From assembly GCF_030813415.1 (NCBI RefSeq), contig NZ_JAUSUF010000006.1:1-64000 (forward strand): a stretch of DNA of 64,000 nucleotides, given 5' to 3'. Within the stretch, counting starts at the first letter, position 1, and each line of letters opens with the position of its first letter. Positions 57,134 through 64,000 of the stretch are shown piece after piece. The stretch comes from Eubacterium multiforme. GTDB lineage: Bacteria > Bacillota > Clostridia > Clostridiales > Clostridiaceae. Below the pieces are notes generated by a model, which worked only from the letters and a program-made list of their open reading frames with translations, searched no databases and was not told the DNA's origin. Made by a program: the position numbers and the translations under genes.

Positions 57134-57300
57134 TATAATATAGCCTCCTTAATTAAAGGTATGAATGAATTTGACACCCTTTATATTTAAATATAACTTA
57201 TGTTTCTTTTTAATGTATGTAGTCCTAAATTAGGATTACATCTCTTACAAACTGACCCGTCAAAACAACTTATCAGCTTATCATCTTTATTAATTAATAT

Positions 57301-57321
57301 ACCTTTAAGTATATTAAAGGT
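57301..57321. repeat. Short palindrome in a gene-free gap
   Basis: ACCTTTAA and TTAAAGGT flank a 5-base centre in the 286-base gap upstream of the 68-residue gene. It could be a regulator site; no partner was identified. Confidence 0.3.
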
Positions 57322-57367
57322 CTCCTTGATTTAGGGCGTCGTATTTATATTCTTATCTATATATGAT

Positions 57368-57398
57368 AAAAGGATAAGAACTTTAATCTTATCCTTTT
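57368..57398. terminator. Terminator near the 195-residue membrane gene
   Basis: AAAAGGATAAGA pairs with TCTTATCCTTTT around a 7-base loop. The T-tail is short in both directions, so activity may be moderate. Confidence 0.7.
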
Positions 57399-57419
57399 GA
57401 CTTAATACATAAATTCATT

Positions 57420-58007
57420 TTATTTTTCTATCTCTTTAATTATCTCTTCATTATCATTATAATATGTAATTCTTTTAGGTGTTATTTTTTCATTTGAATC
57501 AATCTTTGAATCATATGGATCATATTCCTTTGAATCAAATGGATCATATCCTCCATTTCCATAATCTTCGTATATTCTTAATTTATTATCTCTTACGAAC
57601 GGATTTATATAATCGTAATATTCTACTTTAACCTGTAAAAAACTATCTACAACAGCCACCATCTTTTTACCATCTTTCTCTACAATATGCTCTGGATCAG
57701 TAAATGCATATAAAACAAATCCAATAAATATATAAATTCCGATACTTAAAACTATTAATGAAATTCCAATTTTACATAAAATCCGTGTAGATGTCTTATC
57801 ATTACTCTTGCGCATAATCTTATATAAAAAAATAATTATTTGAATTAGAATTGAAAATACTAATATAGTAAAAATACTTACAAATATAAAATTAACCCAA
57901 TTTAATAATACCAACTTATTTAATTTAAGTATATATTCAAGAATCTTATACACTATTATTATTAAAAATAGCGTAATACAATTAATAATAAAAATTTTCT
58001 TTTTCAT
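57420..58007 (-). CDS. Uncharacterised membrane protein with DSK repeats
   Basis: 195 residues with three membrane helices (about 5-25, 35-66 and 84-107), then a C-terminal domain of about 85 residues, probably outside the cell. This domain contains the tandem DPFDSKEY / DPYDSKID motif. AAGGAGG sits 4 bases before the ATG. No known family; perhaps a superinfection- or envelope-related accessory protein, judged from context only. Confidence 0.55.
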   Translation of the reverse strand: MKKKIFIINCITLFLIIIVYKILEYILKLNKLVLLNWVNFIFVSIFTILVFSILIQIIIFLYKIMRKSNDKTSTRILCKIGISLIVLSIGIYIFIGFVLYAFTDPEHIVEKDGKKMVAVVDSFLQVKVEYYDYINPFVRDNKLRIYEDYGNGGYDPFDSKEYDPYDSKIDSNEKITPKRITYYNDNEEIIKEIEK

Positions 58008-58313
58008 AAAGCCTCCTTATGAATTTATATCTATAAATAAGCACTATCATATCCTTCAAGTTTTTCTTATTTATAATTATCTAGATGTTTGTTTGATATA
58101 AGATATGTTTTGAAATCATTCCATTTAAGATGTATTTATTCATTATATACATTAAAATATTTCTCTATTTTGCTCCTTTAAGTTACTATTTTAACGTATT
58201 AAACAAAATATCACAAACATATATTCAAATCAACATGATGTATTTTTCAATTTATAAATTATATTAATATTTATAATGTTATTATATTTGCATTAACAAA
58301 TTAGAAAACAAAA

Positions 58314-58338
58314 AATTGTAAGACTTATTCTTGCAATT
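58314..58338 (+). terminator. Hairpin just before the small hydrophobic ORF
   Basis: AATTGTAAGA pairs with TCTTGCAATT (one mismatch) around 5 bases, followed by CTTTTTGTT. It could end a small RNA or control the ORF that begins 11 bases later. Confidence 0.5.
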
Positions 58339-58349
58339 CTTTTTGTTAT

Positions 58350-58493
58350 ATGGAAAGTATTAAAGTTAAATGTAAGTTTGATGTTATCCTTAGTTATTAT
58401 AGATCTTATTTTATTGCATTAATAGTTGGTTTTATTTTAAGCTTACTATATTTGTATTATCTTTTACTTATATACTTTATCATTAGAAATTAA
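58350..58493 (+). CDS. Small hydrophobic ORF, 47 residues, possible toxin-like peptide
   Basis: MESIKVKCKFDVILSYYRSY is followed by a long membrane segment (FIALIVGFILSLLYLYYLLL) and a short tail. No clear ribosome site is visible. It is framed by two hairpins, and a second reading frame of the same DNA is also hydrophobic. Single-pass peptides of this size next to structured RNA occur in type I toxin-antitoxin loci, but a chance ORF is possible. Confidence 0.3.
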   Translation: MESIKVKCKFDVILSYYRSYFIALIVGFILSLLYLYYLLLIYFIIRN

Positions 58494-58494
58494 T

Positions 58495-58534
58495 AAAAAT
58501 AGCTGCAGGGATTAAGTTCCTTACAGCTATTTTT
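58495..58534 (+). terminator. Strong terminator after the small ORF
   Basis: AAAAATAGCTG pairs with CAGCTATTTTT, closing a loop with inner partial pairing, and T-rich sequence follows. It may also act on the minus strand. Confidence 0.75.
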
Positions 58535-58657
58535 ACTAAATAATATTCTATCTCTATATAATAAATATTATTTTTTTGGTTTTTTCTTTTTTAATTCTAA
58601 AATCTTCAAATAAAATAAAAAATTATAGATTCAAAAATAATAATTCATTTTTTTAAT

Positions 58658-59698
58658 CTATTCTTCTAACTCGTCCAATTCATTTTCTAGCTCAAGTTCT
58701 ATTTGTTCATCAACAATACTATAAACTAAATCATCATCTTCTTCTTCCTCGGAATTTTCTAATTCTTTTATTTCATCTTGTATTTTTTTTAATTGGGCTT
58801 GTACATTTTCATCAATTACATTACCTATATTTCTTAAGAAACTTAACTTAACATGTGCTGTCCACTCACCACGAACCTTACTTTCATTATATGCTTCAAC
58901 AATTGTAGGCAAAATTTTTCTACACATTAATATTGTAAGTGCTATTACTTTTTCATCATCATTATATCTCATAAGAGAACCTACATAATTTGCATCAGAA
59001 ATTTTATTACCATTATTAAATTTTAATTCAGATACAAGTATATGATCTTTATATTGTATTTCTGGTTTTAAAGCCTTTAAATTATCATCATTAAAAATAA
59101 ATGCTAATGTTCCTAATAATGCACCAACTCGTACGCCTTGTCCTCTTATAGCATTTATCTCATCCTTACTTTTCCCCATATAACTAACAAGTCCTGTTAA
59201 ATATAGTTTACATCCATTCATTAATTCATCATTTTTATATTCTCTTAGTCTATAAAACATCCAATATAATAAATCTTTATCAATATTATTATCCTCAATA
59301 ATTTCTCCCCATATTGATTCTTTGAAAAACTTTTTTATTATTGAACTGGCATGTGTTTTGCTTGATAATATTATTAATTTAATTTTCGTTTTATCTTTAT
59401 AAATTAAAATATTTTCTTCAAACCAATTCATTCTATCTTCTAACGAATCATCTTTTGACCAAATTTTTTTAGCATACTCAATTCTAACTCTAAAATATAT
59501 ATGCTCTATTTTTTCCCCATCTACTTCTATTTCTCTTTTACTATTTATATCAAATCCATCTATATTAATTATAGCGTTTTTTAAGTCTCTTTCATCCCAA
59601 TCCATCTTTATTATATGTTCTTTATTTCTATTTAGAACATTAATAACATCATCAATCTCAGTAAAATCTTTAAAATACCAATTTGAAAATTTTATCAT
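58658..59698 (-). CDS. Uncharacterised protein, third gene of a prophage-borne three-gene unit
   Basis: 346 residues, soluble. The first 200 residues are mixed alpha/beta without a recognised motif (IKLIILSSKTHASSIIKKFF). The region 175-290 has GQGVRVGALLGTLAFIF and MCRKILPTIVEAYNESKVRG. The last 40 residues are strongly acidic (NSEEEEDDDLVYS, ELENELDELEE), as in nucleic-acid mimics or protein-binding tails. It starts 7 bases after the membrane partner. No catalytic motif visible; the function is unknown. Confidence 0.6.
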   Translation of the reverse strand: MIKFSNWYFKDFTEIDDVINVLNRNKEHIIKMDWDERDLKNAIINIDGFDINSKREIEVDGEKIEHIYFRVRIEYAKKIWSKDDSLEDRMNWFEENILIYKDKTKIKLIILSSKTHASSIIKKFFKESIWGEIIEDNNIDKDLLYWMFYRLREYKNDELMNGCKLYLTGLVSYMGKSKDEINAIRGQGVRVGALLGTLAFIFNDDNLKALKPEIQYKDHILVSELKFNNGNKISDANYVGSLMRYNDDEKVIALTILMCRKILPTIVEAYNESKVRGEWTAHVKLSFLRNIGNVIDENVQAQLKKIQDEIKELENSEEEEDDDLVYSIVDEQIELELENELDELEE

Positions 59699-59705
59699 AA
59701 AATCT

Positions 59706-60434
59706 TTATTCCTTTCTATATACCACTTCTTGCTTATCGAAATTTAAATCAAAAAATATAATTACAATCTTTTTCAAAAAAAATTTATAAATTTTTTTTG
59801 AACATATAACTCTTATATCAGTTGATATATAATCTTCATTTTTTATTGATTTATTTGATAGTATTTCTAAAGTTAAATATATTTTTTTATTATTTTTATT
59901 TGTGATATCAACACATATTTCTTTAGATGGATTATCGTAATTTATATAATCATATTGATCTAAATCACTTACAGTAATGCTTGTCCAATCAGTATTTTTA
60001 ATTACTATATATATAATTCCATCTAATTTTCTTATTATAGTCTGTAAAAGTTTATACTTATAATCTACAAATATCTCCAAATCAACTTTAGAAATTTTAT
60101 CTATTCTTAAACGTAATTGTTTCAAGTCTACTCTATTTTTAAAAAAAGTTTTTATTGATGCTGGTGAATTAATACTTTGTGCAATAAAATTAAAAATTAA
60201 AGTTATTATTGCCGAATCTACTGCAATTCTAGCAGTACTACTTAATGGTAACATATTTAATCCTAATAATTTTTGAACGTTGTCTATTATTGTTAAATTT
60301 GTTAAATTAAACAATAATACCGCTATAGGTGCACTATATTTTATTAAACATTTTAAATATCCTGTAATACCTCTGCTCCATATAATATATATTGATGGAA
60401 GTATAAATATTATATAACCTATATTTCTCACCAT
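59706..60434 (-). CDS. Uncharacterised membrane protein, second gene of the three-gene unit
   Basis: 242 residues. The N-terminal 100 contain two or three membrane helices (about 5-20, 29-48 and 70-88), followed by a charged cytoplasmic domain of about 140 residues (VDLKQLRLRIDKISKVDLEIFVDYKYKLLQ). Its ATG lies 1 base after the stop of the preceding gene, so translation is coupled. Membrane-plus-soluble operons of this size on prophages are often defence or exclusion systems; this is an inference. Confidence 0.6.
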   Translation of the reverse strand: MVRNIGYIIFILPSIYIIWSRGITGYLKCLIKYSAPIAVLLFNLTNLTIIDNVQKLLGLNMLPLSSTARIAVDSAIITLIFNFIAQSINSPASIKTFFKNRVDLKQLRLRIDKISKVDLEIFVDYKYKLLQTIIRKLDGIIYIVIKNTDWTSITVSDLDQYDYINYDNPSKEICVDITNKNNKKIYLTLEILSNKSIKNEDYISTDIRVICSKKIYKFFLKKIVIIFFDLNFDKQEVVYRKE

Positions 60435-60435
60435 C

Positions 60436-60978
60436 CTAAATACACTTTATAACTTCCAGTACTTTATCTAATATTTTAGAATCATCAATTATTAATAACC
60501 CATTATCATATAATGAAAATTTTATTTTTATTGGTTTATCATCACTTTGCATTCTAAATGACATATACTTTATATCTATTCCTTCATTTGATTTTAACCA
60601 ATTTAATTCATCTAATAAATTTTCTTTAAGATTATTAGATGAATTATAATTTATTTGAGATATTAATTTTAATAACATTTCATTATCATCTTTAAAAATA
60701 TCTATTAATCTAATTTCATCTATAATTAAATTTTTTTTCATACATGATTTCAATAAATTTAAAAATTTATTGGCTGTTATAATATATTGTGTTGCTGGGA
60801 ACTTATTCATTTCTTCTAATAAATATTTATAATCATACAAATTATAATCATATTGAATGGCGATTTTGTTTCCAGATAATAATACAATTTTATCTTTTCC
60901 AAACTTTTTGTATAAGTAATTTAAAGTTTGTTCAAAATTAGATGAATCTAATATATATATTTTAAATTGTTTATCCAT
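60436..60978 (-). CDS. Uncharacterised soluble protein, first gene of the three-gene unit
   Basis: 180 residues, alpha/beta, starting MDKQFKIYILDSSNFEQTLN. No known motif is seen. A very strong ribosome site (GGAGGTGATAATTT) precedes the ATG, so the unit is well translated. It heads three closely packed genes (gaps of 1 and 7 bases), separate from the tail genes by a terminator at 61145-61170. Confidence 0.6.
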   Translation of the reverse strand: MDKQFKIYILDSSNFEQTLNYLYKKFGKDKIVLLSGNKIAIQYDYNLYDYKYLLEEMNKFPATQYIITANKFLNLLKSCMKKNLIIDEIRLIDIFKDDNEMLLKLISQINYNSSNNLKENLLDELNWLKSNEGIDIKYMSFRMQSDDKPIKIKFSLYDNGLLIIDDSKILDKVLEVIKCI

Positions 60979-61144
60979 AAATTATCACCTCCAAAATTTT
61001 AAATCTACTGTATAATTGTATACCTATTACATAAATAATATGTTTCAAGTAAATTATATCAATAAAAATTACTGAAGTATACTTATATTAACTAAATTTA
61101 ACTTTTATTATATACATTTAATTAATTTTTATTCGCAATAAATT

Positions 61145-61170
61145 AAAATAAAGGCAGGATTTCTCCTGCC
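61145..61170 (-). terminator. Terminator after the tape measure gene
   Basis: GGCAGGA pairs with TCCTGCC around a 4-base loop, followed by TTTATTTTAATTT on the minus strand. It closes the tail transcript before the three-gene unit. Confidence 0.82.
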
Positions 61171-61222
61171 TAAATTACTTTTTATACACAATGTCCTAGT
61201 TTTTATCTACCCTAAAATTCCT

Positions 61223-63343
61223 CTATGCTATTCCTAACATTTTTTTATACATATCTATTTCCTTATCTTTTTCAGCTATAAATTGTATTATTTCTCTTTC
61301 ATTTACTTTTAATATAATAGGTCTATTTGCAATTTTATCTAGTTTATCCCATAAAATATTTAATGGTATTACAGCCTCTGCATTAGAACCAGTTCCGTTA
61401 AATTTATCTCCTACAACATTTCCACCATTAAGTAATGTTGGTTGTGTAAAGATACCACCATTATATAAATAATTTATGTTAGGTAAATTAACTCCAAAGT
61501 GTTGCCCTCCGACAACTGGTACCCAACTTGGAATGTCTACACTAATACTATTTATTCCACTTATTGCGGCGTTAATCATTCCGATTACTGCATTTAATGG
61601 TGCTTTTAAAACAGCTCCTAAACCGTCCATTATTCCACCGAATATATTTACTACTCCTTGCCAAGCTTGACTCCAATTACCCGTAAATACACCTTGTATA
61701 AAGTCTATTACTCCGCTAAATATTCTTTTTATAGAATTCCAAACACTAGACATATTATGCATGAAGGCATTTATAATATTTCCAAACACTCCAAAACTCT
61801 TGGTCCAATCTGTAGTAAATATTCCTGTTAAGAAGTTATTAAATCTTTTAAATACACTAGTTATCTTTGTCCAAACTTTATTAACTCCATTTCTAAACCA
61901 ATCACATTTATTATACAAAGTAACAAATACTGCTCCTAAAGCTAAAAGAATTGTTATTACTAATCCTATTGGATTCATTCTCATTGCTAAGTTTAAAGCT
62001 TTTTGTGCTAAAGTCATAGCTTTTGTTGCTGCTGTAACTGTTAATTGAGCTGCTTTAAATGCTAACAATTTAACTTTTTGTGCTACCCATACTGCTCCAT
62101 TTTTTATTGCCATTGCTGTATTTTTTATTATTTCTATAGTAAATTTGGCTAAGGACTTGATACAATTTAATATTCCTTTTACAAAATTAGCTACACCCTT
62201 TGCTGCACTTTTTACTAGCTCTATAGTAAATTTAGCTAAAGATTTAGTTATATTAACTATTCCATTTTTAAACTTACCAATTACATTAGTTCCATTTTTT
62301 ACGCCTTTTGCAAAACCTTTTACTCCATCAATACATTTTTTTGTGTTTCCAGGAAAATTTTTAAGGAATTTTACTGTTACACTTACACCTTTTCCAAAAC
62401 TGCCCAATGCTTTTATAGTTGGACCTAATGCTACTGCAAATAATCCCATATATACTATAGTTTGTTGTGTGCCTTTATCCATTCCAGATAAATTTGTTAT
62501 TAATTTATTTAAGTAAAGAATTAATGGAGTAAATATAGGTAATAATCTACCTCCTATTGTTGCTTCAAGTTCTTTAGTAGATTCTTTAAAAGTTCTACCT
62601 GCATTTGCTGCTTGATCGCCAGTTCTAGCAAAATCTCCTTGTGCATCTTTAGTCTTAGCCATTACATAGTTATAACGTAACTGTACTTGCTCGGCTTGGC
62701 TCATATCTTGAATTTTTTTATGAATGCCTTTACTTTCTGCAAATCTTTGTAGGTTAGTTTGTGTCATTATTATTCCTAACCCTTTTAAAGATTCAGTTTC
62801 ACCAGTATATACTCCAGTAAGTGCTGTATTTGCTTGTTCTATAGATATATTTTTAAAAGATGCCATATCTGCTGCTAATTGAGTTAAATTCATAGAATAA
62901 TCCTTAGTTTGATTAGCATTTAAACCCATACTTGAACCCATATCACCAAACTTACTAGCCATTTCTAAAGCACTAGATTGACACATCCCCATAGATTGTA
63001 AAGAAGTTTTACTCCAACTTTCAACTGTATTTGCATTATTTTTAAATACAACATCTGTTTTATTTATATTTTCGTTTAAATCACTTGCTGCTGAAAATGA
63101 AGCTTTACCTGCCAACATTAATGGAGCTGTTAATCCTAAACTTAACTTATTACCTAAACTAGAGAATTTATTAGAAAATTTATTTAATTTAGAATCAAAA
63201 GAAGATGTAGCATTTTCACTTTTCTTTAAAGTTTTTGCCACATCTTCACCTTTTTTATTTATTAAATCAAAAGCTCGTACTGTTTCTTGATAATTAATAT
63301 CAAACTTAGCACCAGCCTTAAATACTTCTGCTATTAGTTCCAC
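61223..63343 (-). CDS. Phage tail tape measure protein
   Basis: 706 residues. It sets tail length and is released into the host during DNA entry. An N-terminal helical TP901-type tape measure region (SFDSKLNKFSNKFSSLGNKLS, then MASKFGDMGSSMGLNANQTKD) is followed by a membrane-like hydrophobic middle (about 455-485). The C-terminus has the tape measure pattern GGNVVGDKFNGTGSNAEAVIPL. A repeat of KSLAKFTIE plus flanks occurs at about residues 365 and 394. The GTG start follows AAGGGAG closely. It lies 10 bases after the chaperone-like ORF. Confidence 0.88.
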   Translation of the reverse strand: MELIAEVFKAGAKFDINYQETVRAFDLINKKGEDVAKTLKKSENATSSFDSKLNKFSNKFSSLGNKLSLGLTAPLMLAGKASFSAASDLNENINKTDVVFKNNANTVESWSKTSLQSMGMCQSSALEMASKFGDMGSSMGLNANQTKDYSMNLTQLAADMASFKNISIEQANTALTGVYTGETESLKGLGIIMTQTNLQRFAESKGIHKKIQDMSQAEQVQLRYNYVMAKTKDAQGDFARTGDQAANAGRTFKESTKELEATIGGRLLPIFTPLILYLNKLITNLSGMDKGTQQTIVYMGLFAVALGPTIKALGSFGKGVSVTVKFLKNFPGNTKKCIDGVKGFAKGVKNGTNVIGKFKNGIVNITKSLAKFTIELVKSAAKGVANFVKGILNCIKSLAKFTIEIIKNTAMAIKNGAVWVAQKVKLLAFKAAQLTVTAATKAMTLAQKALNLAMRMNPIGLVITILLALGAVFVTLYNKCDWFRNGVNKVWTKITSVFKRFNNFLTGIFTTDWTKSFGVFGNIINAFMHNMSSVWNSIKRIFSGVIDFIQGVFTGNWSQAWQGVVNIFGGIMDGLGAVLKAPLNAVIGMINAAISGINSISVDIPSWVPVVGGQHFGVNLPNINYLYNGGIFTQPTLLNGGNVVGDKFNGTGSNAEAVIPLNILWDKLDKIANRPIILKVNEREIIQFIAEKDKEIDMYKKMLGIA

Positions 63344-63353
63344 CTCCCTTCTT

Positions 63354-63689
63354 TTATAGGAGTTTATTTAATAATTTATTTTGTTTATTTTTAATCTTTT
63401 TAACTTTATGCATTTTTTCAGCATAAGTTAAATTATTTTTAGTTCCCCCTACATAATCCATATAATCAAGTGACTCACCATTTAAAACCTGATAAATAGC
63501 ATTTTCTAGTACATATTGATTATGTATTCTTTCATTAAAATACTGTTTAATAGTTCCATCTATAATCACTACTGCATCTGTTATTCGCATATTTATTATA
63601 ATTGAATAAGCATTACACTTTACTAATAAACCAATTAAATCACAGCCTATATTTTCTAATGTAATGCTGTAGTAAAAGCCTTTAAGCAA
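63354..63689 (-). CDS. Tail assembly chaperone C-terminal part (GT-type, probable frameshift product)
   Basis: 111 residues starting TTG at 63689, overlapping the upstream ORF by 34 bases in the -1 frame. It has no ribosome site of its own, which fits a G/GT fusion made by frameshifting, the usual gene before a tape measure. CTTAAAG at the overlap is the best slip site but not a standard heptamer. The basic C-terminus (KVKKIKNKQNKLLNKLL) is typical of the T part that binds the tape measure. Confidence 0.6.
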   Translation of the reverse strand: MLKGFYYSITLENIGCDLIGLLVKCNAYSIIINMRITDAVVIIDGTIKQYFNERIHNQYVLENAIYQVLNGESLDYMDYVGGTKNNLTYAEKMHKVKKIKNKQNKLLNKLL

Positions 63690-63997
63690 GCTTGAAAATC
63701 TTCACTATCTAATATTTTCTTTAACATAGCAAATGTTACATTTATTTTTTGGTTTTGTATTTCTTCTACTTTTACATCAAATAAACTTGCTAGTGTCTTT
63801 TCAATAACTTTTGCATTTGGATAATATCTCTCAATTATTGCAGTATATACCAAATTAAAAGCGTTATCTAAAGACATACTTTGCACTTTATCTCCTAAAA
63901 TATTTAGTTCAATATTTAAATTTTTTGTTTTTAAAGATATTACCTCTTCGATTATCTTTGCTTGCTCTTTTTCATCTTTCTCTTCGTATTCATCCAT
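63656..63997 (-). CDS. Tail assembly chaperone-like protein (G-type), at the window edge
   Basis: 113 residues visible, from an ATG 3 bases before the right edge. No ribosome site can be seen, so the gene may begin further right. It is acidic and helical (DEYEEKDEKEQAKIIEEVIS), with a C-terminal domain KILDSEDFQACLKAFTTALH. Size and position directly before the tape measure fit a gpG-type chaperone. The family is inferred from context. Confidence 0.55.
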   Translation of the reverse strand: MDEYEEKDEKEQAKIIEEVISLKTKNLNIELNILGDKVQSMSLDNAFNLVYTAIIERYYPNAKVIEKTLASLFDVKVEEIQNQKINVTFAMLKKILDSEDFQACLKAFTTALH

Positions 63998-64000
63998 ACT

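Larger units (their letters stand above)
58008..58657. other. Gene-poor stretch with a small hydrophobic ORF
   Basis: About 650 bases without a gene of normal size. The left 300 bases hold nothing I can assign. The right half holds a hairpin at 58314-58338, a 47-residue hydrophobic ORF at 58350-58493 and a strong terminator at 58495-58534. Confidence 0.6.

Noticed and set aside
58008-58300. Search for tRNA or attachment-site sequence in the gene-poor stretch
   Set aside because: No cloverleaf-like D or T-loop sequence and no convincing direct repeat were found by eye.

Overview
The window is strongly AT-rich, has short intergenic gaps, many intrinsic terminators and strong GGAGG-type ribosome binding sites. 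It carries a catabolic arginine deiminase operon, a purine riboswitch on add, and spore-related proteins (BofC-like, SASP-like). This fits a spore-forming low-GC Firmicute of Clostridium sensu stricto, close to C. perfringens or C. baratii. The genus is inferred from remembered protein similarity, not from a search. Layout: (1) 1-5840 is the minus-strand ADI operon arcA-arcB-arcD-arcC-argR, converting arginine to ornithine, CO2, NH3 and ATP. It has two candidate promoters and candidate ArgR and CcpA sites. (2) 5840-10975 is a four-gene minus-strand cluster (two M20 metallopeptidases and two multi-spanning membrane proteins, one DUF5058-like) divergent from an unusual regulator; it looks like an uncharacterised peptide or acyl-amino-acid uptake system. 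(3) 10986-12492 is an intact IS3-family (IS150-like) element with a -1 frameshift site and hairpins at both ends. (4) 12524-22700 is metabolic and regulatory: a cation antiporter with a CsoR/CstR-like repressor and its operator, an ABC-F protein, a HAD phosphatase, an orphan PTS EIIC, a MalY-like lyase with an RpiR regulator, and a YtrA-type GntR/ABC operon with a clear tandem operator. (5) 22855-28860 is mostly envelope: a large membrane protein, a five-SH3 NlpC/P60 hydrolase, a DDAH-like enzyme and a secreted repeat protein.

(6) 28908-45072 is conserved core: secD-secF, yajC, tgt-queA-ruvB-ruvA, a degenerate RecJ-like protein, apt, rel, dtd, an MBL hydrolase, hemZ, hisS and aspS, all on the minus strand. 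Next come a BofC-like protein, a tyrosine phosphatase, and a plus-strand amino-acid ABC transporter whose binding protein and permease are fused. (7) 49511-55642 holds small or poorly characterised genes, and add under an adenine riboswitch.

(8) 55643-64000 is accessory, prophage-like DNA: small orphan genes, gene-poor stretches with terminators, an unrecognised three-gene operon (58658-60978), then a phage tail tape measure protein and two overlapping tail-chaperone-like ORFs that run off the right edge. No integrase, tail tip, lysis or attachment site is recognisable, so the phage part is partial or rearranged. No rRNA, tRNA or CRISPR array was recognised.
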